From Rhizophlyctis rosea (lineage: Eukaryota > Chytridiomycota > Chytridiomycetes > Rhizophlyctidales > Rhizophlyctidaceae), in NCBI GenBank assembly GCA_027596075.1, contig JADGJC010000014.1, positions 124,001 through 188,000 on the forward strand: a stretch of 64,000 nucleotides of DNA. Reading direction: 5' to 3'. The notes under the pieces were generated by a model, which did no database searches, was not told the origin of the DNA, and saw only the letters and a list, made by a program, of their open reading frames with translations. Below, piece after piece: positions 55,243 to 64,000 of this stretch. Every line of letters begins with the position of its first letter. Positions within the stretch are counted from its first letter, which is position 1. The position numbers and the translations under genes are program-made.

Positions 55243-55784
55243 TAGTGCTGTAGTATAGACTGCTGTTACTGCGACCTCGGCGGTAATCACCTGTTGCAGT
55301 GCGCATCGTGCCCAAACGTTGATCCATACATATGCAAGGGTTGTTTTGGGAGATAGGTGTTTGAACAGTTACAGTCAGTTGGCAACGTTTGAAGTTGAAC
55401 ACATGCGGACCTTTGCAATGCAGCAAAATTTAGGGATTGCATACCTTCAACAACATAGGTATCGGTATTGGACAGCCCGGTCTTTTTGGTTTACTTTGCT
55501 CAATATTGGACCCCGCCAGCATGTGGAATGTGGCCGAAGGCGAGGGACCTTTGCGGAAGGTTGGACCCTGACGGATGTCTTCTCGCTGGTGGCACACATA
55601 TGGAGATGCCACGTAATGTCTAAGCCATGCCACGTGTCGGTCGACCTTGCCGCCGAATTGCCCGCAGCACACAAAGTCTTCCCTCAATTTGACATTTTGT
55701 TTACTTACTTTACTTTACCCATACCCATGCCGTAACATATATATAGTACAACCAACCCCCTTTAGACCGAAGAAGAAGTATCAT
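55243..55784. other. Intergenic with promoter of SIL1
   Basis: Spacer between same-strand genes with an AT-rich TATATATA at 55738-55745. Nothing else recognised. Confidence 0.45.
55738..55745 (+). promoter_or_regulatory. TATA box of SIL1
   Basis: TATATATA, 47 bp before the first ATG (55785) and 86 bp before the second (55824). Confidence 0.55.
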
Positions 55785-57215
55785 ATGTATTCCTCTGGAG
55801 CACACGAACTACATAACTCAGCAATGGCACGAAGAAAACAACAAACACGAAGGGCGCTATCCGTCCTCCTGGCACTATCCATCCTAGCCGTCTTCATTCC
55901 CCTCGCCCTCGCCACCACCGAAGCGCAACTGCACGAAAACCCGCATGATAATGTGCTCTGTACTGTTCAAGCGGACGGGTCTTCGTCGTGTTATCCGAAA
56001 GTGTTTGAAGCGACCAATGGTGGGTTTCCCGTCCAATAGAAGTTTCCCGTCACAAGCAACTGACAGGACTTTCGAAACTCTTCAGAATTCAAACCCGTCC
56101 TAGAAGGCCAACAAATCCCACAAGGCCTCCACGTCCGTCTCAACCTCCAAACCGGCGTCAAAGAAGCCAAACTTTACGTCGAAGGCGAAGAAGAACACCT
56201 CCCTCTAGCCGTCCCATCCGCCGCACAACAACAAGACCTCACTGTCGTCGAAGACCCACCCACCGACGAACCGGAAGACTCCTCACCTCCAAATATGCAC
56301 GGCAAAACCGACCCCTACGTCAAACCCAACCCGCGCCTCACCCTCGCCGAACAAGCGGCGTTCGGAACGATCGTAGATAGTATCCACAACGCGACGGTGG
56401 AGGAGTTGATTGAGACGTTGGAATTTTTGGAAGAGGTTGTTCACCATGTGGATTTTGGACAGCAGTTTGCGAAGACGCCTGCTGCTATTCCGACGTTTAT
56501 TGGGTTGTTGGATCATGAGGATGTTGGAGTGAGGAGTCAGGCTTTGTTGGTTTTGGGGAATGCTCTTTCGAACAACCCTCCAGTCCAAGCGGCCCTCCAA
56601 AAAGCCCACCTCCTCCCCATCCTCCTCACCCACATTAACCACCACATCCAACAACATCCCAATGCACCCACCACCACCCCACCAACAACCTACATCACCC
56701 GCCTAATCTTCACCCTAGGAGCTCTAACCCGCTCCCACCCCCCCTCCCTCACCGAATTCCACTCCTACCACGGCCTCCACACCCTCCACCTCCTCTACAA
56801 CACCCTCGAACTCCCCTCCCCACCCCCAATAAACCCGCAAACCGGCGAACCCCTGAACATCCACGCGCCCCGGATCGAAAACCTCCGCAGTCGAGTGTTG
56901 CGGTTAGCGAGCGATTTGCTCAACCCGTCTATGGAGAACGCTGAGGCAGAGGTAGTGAAACCGGAAGAGTCGACCTCGTTGGAGTGGTGTAAGGCGTTCC
57001 AGGTTGCGTATTTGAATCATGGGTTGGAGTTGGGGATTAGGAGGGATGCGTTGGAGGGGGTGCGGAGTCTTTTGGAGTTGTGGGGGGAGGAGGGGTGTAG
57101 GCCGGTTGTGCATCATGTTGAGGGGATGATGAGTGGGGCTAAGAGGGGACGGTTTGATGTTGAGGGGGTAAGGAGGGTTTTGGGGGAGTTGGATAAGGTT
57201 TTGGAGAGTGAATAG
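55785..57215 (+). CDS. SIL1: SIL1 nucleotide exchange factor of ER Hsp70 (BiP/Kar2)
   Basis: Sil1 releases ADP from BiP in the ER lumen. Two exons (55785-56019, 56086-57215) give 454 residues from the first ATG. The second ATG at 55824 gives a more standard signal sequence (MARRKQQTRRALSVLLALSI then LAVFIPLALATTEA), so either start is possible. Next come CTVQADGSSSCYPKVFEATN and the family signature FKPVLEGQQIPQGLHVRLNL followed by QTGVKEAKLYVEG. The Armadillo-like core is LEFLEEVVHHVDFGQQFAKT, IPTFIGLLDHEDVGVRSQAL and NALSNNPPVQAALQKAHLLP. The C-terminal helices include EWCKAFQVAYLNHGLELGIR. There is no C-terminal HDEL-type retention signal (it ends KVLESE), so ER retention must come from binding BiP or another route. 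Identification is firm. Confidence 0.93.
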
Positions 57216-57689
57216 GGGGGATTTTTTTGGGAAGAGGGGGTTGGGGGTGTTTGTAAATAGCTTTTCTTTTGAAACTCTGCAACTGTATTTTGTTCTTTCT
57301 GATGCGAGTCAATCCAATTGTGAATAGAGATGCATTTCATCAAAGTTGCTTATGATGGATGGATGGGTGTGATGGGAGCTTTTGAAAAACTTGAACAGAC
57401 AATTCATGGGAGGAAAAAAGGAAAAGAAAAAAGAAAGCAAATTGTATTGAGTTTACAGGTCACTTGTGCGGTGACGCCGGTCGTGGTGTGTAAGTGTGTG
57501 CGTGTATGCTGTGCAACTACCATATGATGCTTTCATCCTACCAGCGCTTCGCCTACTACCTAATGCATGAAACTCCCTCCAAACGCGGCCCTACTCCCTC
57601 CCCCACACAACACTTGCACTGCCCCAAAACCAGTCCCTCAAACCCCAATACCCCCCCCTCCCCCCCCCTTCTTTTCTTTTCTCAAAACC
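57216..57689. other. Convergent intergenic region with a C-rich run
   Basis: Lies between the convergent stops of SIL1 and the disordered-protein gene. A C-rich tract (CCCCCCCTCCCCCCCC) lies at about 57652-57668. No gene recognised. Confidence 0.5.
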
Positions 57690-58793
57690 TCAAGCATTCT
57701 CCATAGGATCCATCCCCTCATCATCATCCGTCCTCGTCATATCCACATCCCCAAAATCCAATCCCGCCACATCCTGAAACTCACTCTGATGCTCCTTCCT
57801 CCTCACCCCAACATCCCAGTCATCCTCATCTTCTTCCCCGTAAGCCGGTTCACGTTCCTCCCCATCCCTCTCTAAATAGTCTTCATCGTATTTATTCACA
57901 TCCCCTTCGGCTGAGCGGAGAATGGAGTCGATGGAGGGTGGGTGAGTGAATGTTGCGGGTTCTTGGGAGGCGGTGAGGGATGCGACGCCGTCACGGTAGG
58001 TTTGGGTGTCGGTTGAGGATGAAGGGGGGTTGTGGCCTTTGATTGTGGGGAGTTCGTAGGCGGATGAGTCGGGGAGTGATTGAGTGTAGTCCGCTTCATC
58101 TTCGAGTTTTTGCATCCCTGCGTCGGGGTCGTGGGCGAGTGTATCGTCAAACTCGACGTTACTCGCGTCCACGTCTTCACGAGTTTGTTCGGAGCCCGGG
58201 ATGGGTTGGAAGCGGGAGGGGTCAAGGGATGGACGGCGTTTCTTGAGCGGGGGTTGACTGCCTAGTGTGGTGTTTGGTTGCGCGCCTTCCGAGACGATGA
58301 TGTCGATGTCATCTTCAGCGGCTGAGGAGACGTGGTCGGGGGCTGTACGGGCTGGATCGGGGGGTGGGGCGACGATACTGACGCGACGGCCGTAGATGTT
58401 GGAGAGGGAACCGGTTTTGATGTTGGGTGCTAAGCTGATGGGGTCAATTTGTTCCCCTGCTGCGAATCCACCAACGCCGGCGTCGTCGACGCTGACACTT
58501 TCATCCAAGGTGGATGGAACACGACCGAGGACGTGGTCTAGGGAGACGCTGACGCTTTGGCGGCGCGGGAATTCATAGTCTTGCGGCGGTTCGACGTCGG
58601 GCATGTCGGCGAGGTTGAGGTCTGTGGCGGAGGTGTCGAAGGACTCGTGTTTGGCGAAGCGGATGTGGTGCGGGTGGTGGGCGTCGTGGCGGGGTGGGGG
58701 GTATTCGTCGGCGTCGGGGTCAAAGTCGGAGGGGAAGTCTGGGGAGGTGAAGACGGAGGGGGACATGAGGGTGGATGGGTCTTCGCGAGGCAT
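57690..58793 (-). CDS. Disordered acidic protein with three PKA-type RRxS sites
   Basis: A single-exon frame of 367 residues. It is rich in Asp, Glu, Pro and Ser, without hydrophobic core or membrane segment, so it is probably disordered. Three basophilic kinase sites of the RRxS-hydrophobic type are spaced along it: RRQSVSVS, GRRVSIVAP and KKRRPSLDPS, the last overlapping a basic nuclear-localisation-like cluster (PPLKKRRPS). A conserved-looking segment is RFAKHESFDTSATDLNLADM. The end is acidic with a DDWDVGVRRKEH motif, then DFGDVDMTRTDDDEGMDPME. Start at 58793 (MPREDPSTLMSPSVF). It is head-to-head with DRC12 (444 bp). The family is not recognised; a cAMP-dependent-kinase substrate is a reasonable guess only. 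Confidence 0.75.
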   Translation of the reverse strand: MPREDPSTLMSPSVFTSPDFPSDFDPDADEYPPPRHDAHHPHHIRFAKHESFDTSATDLNLADMPDVEPPQDYEFPRRQSVSVSLDHVLGRVPSTLDESVSVDDAGVGGFAAGEQIDPISLAPNIKTGSLSNIYGRRVSIVAPPPDPARTAPDHVSSAAEDDIDIIVSEGAQPNTTLGSQPPLKKRRPSLDPSRFQPIPGSEQTREDVDASNVEFDDTLAHDPDAGMQKLEDEADYTQSLPDSSAYELPTIKGHNPPSSSTDTQTYRDGVASLTASQEPATFTHPPSIDSILRSAEGDVNKYDEDYLERDGEEREPAYGEEDEDDWDVGVRRKEHQSEFQDVAGLDFGDVDMTRTDDDEGMDPMENA

Positions 58794-59237
58794 GATTGGC
58801 TGAATTTAGTGTAAAGAGTGGGTATAATGATGATATTCAGAAATTCAGAATGCAAAGATTTCAAAGATAGAATGGTATGCAGAGGAAGAGTTTAAAAATA
58901 TGAGTAGGAGAAAAAAGGAGCGTAACGGCCCGGGAGTGACTTTTCACCGGGTTTCAGAGGGACTCTTGGAACGATGAGGGTCTGGAGCATCTGATCGCCG
59001 TGTTGATGTGACGTCGGAGACGCGTTGTTGATGCCGGTGGTGGTGCAAGGTGGTGTCCCTTGGAGTCATGATGACTCACTTGCTTACTCGATACCCCTGA
59101 AGGCACAGCCTCCTTGAGAGCCTTGAGATGGACCCTGAACAAGCGACAGTCCTGATATTTCCGTCTCCATACGTTGTCGACCTATCCAACATACACTGTT
59201 CCATAGCCCTATCTCTACATGAAACCTTCCGGAAACA
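58794..59237. other. Divergent intergenic region (disordered protein / DRC12)
   Basis: A 444-bp spacer between start codons; shared promoter region. No TATA box stands out on the DRC12 side. Confidence 0.45.
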
Positions 59238-60271
59238 ATGCCGCCAAAAAAGAAACCGGGTTCAGCGGGTTCAGGAAAGAAGAAGAAGGCCGCGACAAAA
59301 GGTATGTGGGCACTGAGTGAAGCTTATTGGCCTCAGCTCATGCTCTCATAACCTAGAGGTCAGCCAAGAACAACTAGACGCGACCGAGAAACTCGTCCAA
59401 GCCAATACGGAGATCGATACGTTGCTTAGAGAGTTGGGTTAGTGTCGTTATCATGTGTGACATCGCCGGCAAGAGGTTGCGACAGCATATTGATTTATAT
59501 TTTCATCGCAGAGCTCAGAAATGACCTCAACGCCCGTCTAAAGGTCCATGTAGCCGATCAAAAAGCGCGAATTCTCGCACTGGAAGAACAGCTGGACAAT
59601 CGGTCGCAAGATCGGTTAGAGTTGACGTCTGGTAAGAGTGGATAATCTCACATTCTATTCACTAGACCAAAAAATGTCTTTATACCATGTGTTCATTTCA
59701 TGAGCTACTTCTTACCTTTAACCCCATTCCAGACATGAGCCGCCAATACAAAACTATGCAATCGGAAATGATGTCCCGTATCAATATGCTCGAAGCGCAG
59801 GTCGTGGATCTGAAAACTAAGTTGGGTAAGAAGAAGGCACTCAAGCCGGAAAATTGACAATGTGCATTTGAGATTGGAAGGGGTTCGTCAGCTTACTGAA
59901 ACTGACCATGTCAAATCTACCCGCTTCTAGCGCGAACGGAAACCGCCATGGCCAAACAAGCCGAAGACAATGCCCGCATCCTCACGGAAAAGGACATTAC
60001 GATAGAAGACCAGAACGTCCGCATGACGTATATGTCGAATGAGTTTGAGTCTATGCTTAATGTATGTTGTGTATTGTCTCCATCTCTGATTGAAAACGTG
60101 AACTTATGAATACTTTCTCCCCAGGAAACACTCGCGAAAATGTCCAAAAAACTCGAAACTGTTAGCCAAAAATGGAAGGAGAGTGACAATGTTCACTTGT
60201 CAGACGTAAATCAGAGGCGGTTGGCGGATTTCCATTTGACGAGGTTGACGTTGGGGAAGACGGATGCGTGA
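59238..60271 (+). CDS. DRC12: Dynein regulatory complex subunit 12-like coiled-coil protein (CCDC153)
   Basis: DRC12 is a small coiled-coil subunit of the nexin-dynein regulatory complex of motile axonemes. Six exons (59238-59301, 59357-59437, 59512-59631, 59733-59825, 59931-60061, 60125-60271) give 211 residues, the usual size. The N-terminus MPPKKKPGSAGSGKKKKAAT is Lys-rich, as in animal CCDC153. The rest is an almost continuous coiled coil: QLDATEKLVQANTEIDTLLR, ELRNDLNARLKVHVADQKAR, MSRQYKTMQSEMMSRINMLE, DQNVRMTYMSNEFESMLNET then LAKMSKKLETVSQKW. The NEFE(S/x)ML block near the C-terminal third is the most diagnostic. Introns 1 to 4 all fall after the first base of a codon. Coiled coils limit certainty; another small axonemal protein is the alternative. 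Confidence 0.78.
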
Positions 60272-60492
60272 GGTGGATTTGTAGGAACATTTGGGATCCG
60301 TACGACTTTTATTGTATTTAGCAACTTCCCTCGTTGTACCGAATTCAAGGGGGATTTTATGTAAATTATTGTACAGAGAATATGATATGTACATATAAAC
60401 AATACTCAAAGTAGTGGGGAGAAAATCGTATCCTGCAAGATAGCATCACCCTCTCATCCCTTGCCATACCAACCACCGAATCACCACCCAAC

Positions 60493-61047
60493 TCATGAAG
60501 ACGCCAACACCCTCCCCGCAAGACGATCAAAGCACTCTCTGGACCCCGCTACGTCAGCTTCCGGGTCGCCTTGCTGACCAGCAAGGATTTCGTCGAGGAT
60601 GGAGGCGTTGAGAGCGAGTTTTTCGCGCATTTGGAGGGATATTTGCTGGGTGTGGAGTCATGAATGTAAGCTGGTGGGTGAGGTAGTGTGAAGGGGAGGG
60701 AAGGGAGATATACCATTTTAGCGTCAGCGACGGCTTTAAATTTTTGTTTTAGGAGAGAGATTTCTTTTTGGAGTCTGTCAGGGGTTTAGACGAGTGAGTG
60801 TTTTACACTTCAGGGCGAGAGCGTTCTGCCCCGTGCAAATGGGGGTTCACAGCACACACCTATCCAACCTCTCCAGCGCCTCCAGCGGGTCAATGGTAGT
60901 TGACGGTTGCGCCGTTGTTGTTGTCCGGTGTGATGACTTGGAAGGGACTGTCTGGGAGAATTCTGTGTGGAGTTTTTGTTCTAGATAGGATAGCTCGCGG
61001 GCGGAGTGGGTGAATTCTGAGCGGAGGGTTTGAAGGGCTTGTTCCAT
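60493..61047 (-). CDS. SKA2: SKA2-like spindle and kinetochore-associated protein
   Basis: SKA2 is a short helical subunit of the Ska complex, which ties kinetochores to microtubules. Three exons on the minus strand give about 133 residues (human SKA2: 121). Exon 1 starts at 61047 (MEQALQTLRSEFTHSARELS followed by YLEQKLHTEF) and runs to DPLEALERLDR. Exon 2 is RLQKEISLLKQKFKAVADAK|M. Exon 3 is QISLQMREKLALNASILDEI ... to the stop at 60495-60493. The order of two long helices, the SxLxYxxxxL start, the loop, and a xLxxIxxxxxxL second helix with an AVxxxQ link fit SKA2. Sequence identity is low, and a different small coiled-coil protein cannot be excluded. It is head-to-head with the ankyrin pseudogene. 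Confidence 0.5.
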
Positions 61048-61390
61048 TTTGGGTGTTAGTGGTGTTGTCGAGTCATGGATGAGTAAGGTATTGGGGTGAA
61101 AGCTGCCCTATATGTGAGAAGTTGTGGCAGATGGAAGAAAGGACCTCAAGCGGGTGGCGGAGAAAACGAATTTTGCCCAATTGTTTCAACGGTGTCCGAA
61201 AGTAAAATCCAGCTCGTGGTGTCCGGACGAAGCCGAGGCTCCGATCTTGCAGATCTCTTCTGGGGCTTCTGAGGCTTCTCCCACCTCTTCAACTTTCTCG
61301 TTCCCTTTACAACCGCTTTCCCTTCCCATACTGATGATAACACATCGGCCAACATCAACTCTCCCCTCCATCGCTCGTTACTGACACTCA
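61048..61390. other. Divergent intergenic region
   Basis: A 343-bp spacer between the SKA2-like gene and the ankyrin pseudogene; nothing recognised. Confidence 0.45.
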
Positions 61391-63044
61391 ATGTCCTACC
61401 TAAAATATGCCGACACCTGCATCCATCGCGACTTTGGACTCTTCTCGCCATGGCGATTGGTGAGTAAATGCATTGAAAAAGCTCAATGTCAGCATTTTCA
61501 GTAATTCCATATCCCCACCACGTCCCCACCCTCACCTCTGTCCCTTGTTGTTGACGTCCTAAACAGACTCGAAACAAAGACTATCCGCTGATCTATGCTG
61601 CAGAAGATGATGACCTTCCTACCGTCAAAAAATTGCTCGATGCCGGCTCAGATCCTAACGAAATTTCGCCAAGTAGGGGTAATACTGTGAGTGTCGTCGT
61701 TCAGAAGGGGTGACGGCATGAGGCTCAGAAGCAGATTGAGAATGAGGGAGAAGGGTATCCATTATGGTTCATTTCCACCCAATTGAGCCTTTGAATTGAC
61801 AGGGTTTTGGGCGCTAGAGAAGGAGGGCAGAGGTTCGGCAGGTGTGCATGTTGGATGGATGGAGGTTCGGGAGTGGGAATTGGGGAACCAAACTCAGCTA
61901 TTCATCACAAAGACGTTGCTCTAATTTTGATCATGTCACCAAAAACAGGCATTACATATGGCGGTAGCTGTCTCAAACATCGACTTGATCCAACTGTTGA
62001 TAGCAGCAGGTGCAGATGTCAATAGTGCAACAGTGCATGATGATAACCCAGAAAATGACAACTCGGAAAACAACACTCCCCTTCACTATGCCCTCAAGTA
62101 CAGCGATGGTTAACACCTTCCATAATCATCCGAATCCTGATTAGGGCCGGTGCTGACCCAAATGCCTAGACGAAAGGGGTGGAGCGCTGTTCCCCAAAAG
62201 CGCCCCTTAATTTAGCCATCTTGCACAATCCAACGGCAATTCCTCAACTCATCGAAGCAGGCGCAGATCCTTACTCAGGTCCTAATCCACCGTTTAACGA
62301 GGCTTGCAAGCAGCGATCCCCAGATGCAGCTATGCAAATACTTAAACTACGACCGCTCCCATCCTCAGCCACCACAAACCCTGTAGACACGATGTTCAGC
62401 ATCTTACGAGGTTTCGCTTGGTCGAAAGACACCCCTTCCCATCTACATCTGTTGGACCTGCTCTTTACCACATGCCCTTCTTTGGACATCAATCAAAAAG
62501 AGAGCATTGCGGGGGTTCCAGCCATTTTCTGGATCAACCCTACGGTTGAGAAACTGTCAGCGCTTTTGAAGTATGGGCAGAATCCCAACCTCACCATTCA
62601 CGACGGTAGCTTTTCGGTCCTCCACTCGGCCGTCAAACATGGTCCGAACGTAGTCAAGATGCTTTTGGATGCCGGTGCGGACCCTACTGGTGGTCCGACA
62701 GCCGACGATACACCATTGCATTTTCTTGCCTCGATAGATTCCCCAACAGCACGGGAGACGGCACAAGTTTTGTTTGATGCTGGTGTGGATGTGAATGCTG
62801 TTGGGAGGAGGAATGGGGAGACGCCTTGCATGTTGCGGTTAGGGATAATTGGTGGTGGAAGGGTAGTGAAGTTGAGAGGAAAGTGGACTTTGTAAAGTTT
62901 TTGATTGAAAAAGGTGCGGATGTGAATGCTAGGCAGAGGGACGGATGGAGGGTGGTAGAGTGGTGTAAGGGAAGGTCGCCGGAGGTCTTGAGGGAAGTGT
63001 TGAGGGCCGGTGGGGCGGACTTCGCGGAAGGGGAAGTGGGGTGA
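61391..63044 (+). pseudogene. Ankyrin-repeat gene broken by two frameshifts and one stop codon
   Basis: Intact start: exon 1 (61391, MSYLKYADTCIHRDFGLFSP) and exon 2 (DYPLIYAAEDDDLPTVKKLL) splice normally to exon 3 at 61949 (ALHMAVAVSNIDLIQLLIAA followed by GADVN). Exon 3 is then interrupted. The frame hits TAA at 62111-62113, while ankyrin coding (TPSIIIRILIRAGADPNA) continues in another frame, as after loss of one base in a T run. That frame meets TAG at 62167-62169 and goes on in phase with clear repeats (APLNLAILHNPTAIPQLIEA, FSVLHSAVKHGPNVVKMLLD, TPLHFLASIDS). A further base is missing in ACGCCTTGCATG (62821-62832), where the repeat consensus TPLHVAV is split; coding resumes (HVAVRDNWW, VKFLIEKGADVNARQRDGW) to a stop at 63044. 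Assembly errors in T runs are the alternative. Confidence 0.75.
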
Positions 63045-63532
63045 AGGTGGGAATCAGTGGCCTCGTTTCAAGTGATTTGATCACTGTGGAATTTGGTGCC
63101 ATCTCTATATTTATTTCAACGAATGTTGAACGGCGGTGTTGCCCCTCACACGGCTTGAGTGGCTTGCGTTGACATTCCGGCATAGGGACTTTCAGACAAC
63201 ATTTTGAAAGCATATGGTCACAGCTGGAGTTTGACGAGGTGAAAAGTTGCGAAATGCCAGACGTGAAGAAGTCCAAGATAGTTCATATCAGCTAGCTGAG
63301 AAAGTCGGGACTTGTGTACAAGGGAAACTTGGGACGAGTATGTCCGGATTATCGTAATGATGTCCGAACCGACGAGGCTTTTGGCGGGAACGGCACGCGG
63401 CACCTCAAGCCCTCCGGTGGCGTCCAAATACCGAGTGTTTGGATCTCCATGTTCCTCTGAGACTCTCAAGTCCTTCTTGCTCTGGTTTCCTTTCTTCTGC
63501 AGTCCACTGAACACTCAAAGCGCACGTCTTGA
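63045..63532. other. Intergenic
   Basis: About 490 bp between the pseudogene end and the partial gene at the right edge; nothing recognised. Confidence 0.45.
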
Positions 63533-64000
63533 ATGAGTCCGATCAAGTTTGTCCTAGACGTGGACCCGGTGCCACAAGCATTAAGGGGGAGGATCATAAA
63601 GAATAGGTTATTGAGAAACAAAAACCTGGTGAACCCAAAAACACGCGACCCAGAACCCGTTCCTGCTCCCGACGTCGACTCAGACTTCCCACGCTTCACC
63701 ACCACTGCAACGACTGCAAATGGACACTCTTCAGAATCCAATCATAACGCGCCAACAAACCCTGCTCCTGATGTCGCCCTCACCGCAGGTCCCAACCCAC
63801 CCGCACCCCTCCCTTCCCTCCCCCTCCCATCTACACCCATAACCGCCCTCCAAACAACTCTAGAAGACATTTCCCCCGCCGAAGAAACCCCACCCTTACT
63901 ATCACCTAAACGCCCCCACCCACCCGATAATACCCCATCCTCACCACCAAAACGCCCTAAAACCGATTCCCATCCACCACCTCCACCACCGAAACCCCAA
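63533..64000 (+). CDS. 5' part of a Pro-rich, probably nuclear protein (partial, leaves at right edge)
   Basis: ATG at 63533 opens a frame of 156 codons that is still open at the window end. The first 35 residues (MSPIKFVLDVDPVPQALRGR followed by IIKNRLLRNKNL) look structured. After that the chain is Pro-, Thr- and Ser-rich with two basic clusters, SPKRPHPP and PPKRPKTDS, of the nuclear-localisation type, and ends in a polyproline run. There is no signal peptide or membrane segment. The family is not recognised; the bulk of the protein lies beyond the window. Confidence 0.65.
   Translation, partial: MSPIKFVLDVDPVPQALRGRIIKNRLLRNKNLVNPKTRDPEPVPAPDVDSDFPRFTTTATTANGHSSESNHNAPTNPAPDVALTAGPNPPAPLPSLPLPSTPITALQTTLEDISPAEETPPLLSPKRPHPPDNTPSSPPKRPKTDSHPPPPPPKPQ

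Noticed and set aside
1..64000. CRISPR array, operon, prophage or transposon
   Set aside because: No regularly spaced repeats, terminal inverted repeats, transposase, reverse transcriptase or integrase motifs were seen; gene structure is eukaryotic throughout.

Overview
The window is nuclear DNA of an intron-rich, flagellated fungus, most likely a saprotrophic chytrid (Chytridiomycota). Three things point there. First, most genes are broken by many short GT-AG introns, mostly 45-100 bp. Second, there is a fungal secretome: an AA9 lytic polysaccharide monooxygenase with a C-terminal fungal CBM1, and a WSC-domain secreted protein. Third, it carries genes of motile cilia that Dikarya have lost: a TSNAXIP1 homologue, a DRC12/CCDC153-like nexin-dynein subunit and a TPGS2-like tubulin polyglutamylase subunit. 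I do not assign a species.

Layout. 1-4.1 kb: the 3' end of a Gly/Glu-rich gene, a secreted Gly/Ser- and Cys-rich protein, and eIF5 (TIF5). 4.3-7.6 kb: the eRF1 methyltransferase MTQ2, then two tail-to-tail genes that read as distant paralogues of one 2-oxoglutarate/Fe(II) oxygenase family. 7.9-16.4 kb: CLPTM1, TPGS2-like, PMP3, EMC8 and a protein kinase with plant CIPK architecture (kinase, NAF motif, C-terminal regulatory domain). 16.9-29.6 kb: beta-COP (SEC26), a PhyH-type dioxygenase, APC7, NOC4 and an OsmC protein. 30.8-40.3 kb: the WSC protein, an EVI5/Gyp5-type Rab-GAP, the AA9-CBM1 LPMO, ATX1 and a zeta-class GST (maleylacetoacetate isomerase). 41.2-51.0 kb: an unrecognised membrane-type protein, an ankyrin/charged-helix protein, a pseudokinase, an F-box/zinc-ribbon protein and RNase H2A. 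52-64 kb: TSNAXIP1, SIL1, a disordered protein with PKA-like sites, DRC12, an SKA2-like kinetochore protein, a broken ankyrin gene and the 5' part of a Pro-rich gene that leaves the window.

How the genes relate. This is an ordinary eukaryotic neighbourhood without operons. Many genes sit in head-to-head pairs with 240-450 bp between start codons, so shared promoters are likely. Themes recur: ER membrane and folding (CLPTM1, EMC8, SIL1, beta-COP), translation and ribosome assembly (eIF5, MTQ2, NOC4), cell division (APC7, SKA2-like) and the flagellum (TSNAXIP1, DRC12, TPGS2). The most unusual items are the CIPK-like kinase, the paired 2OG oxygenases, the SKA2-like protein and the ankyrin gene broken by two one-base losses and one nonsense codon. 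Exon boundaries were read by eye from splice signals and protein similarity; gene limits are firmer than individual small exons.
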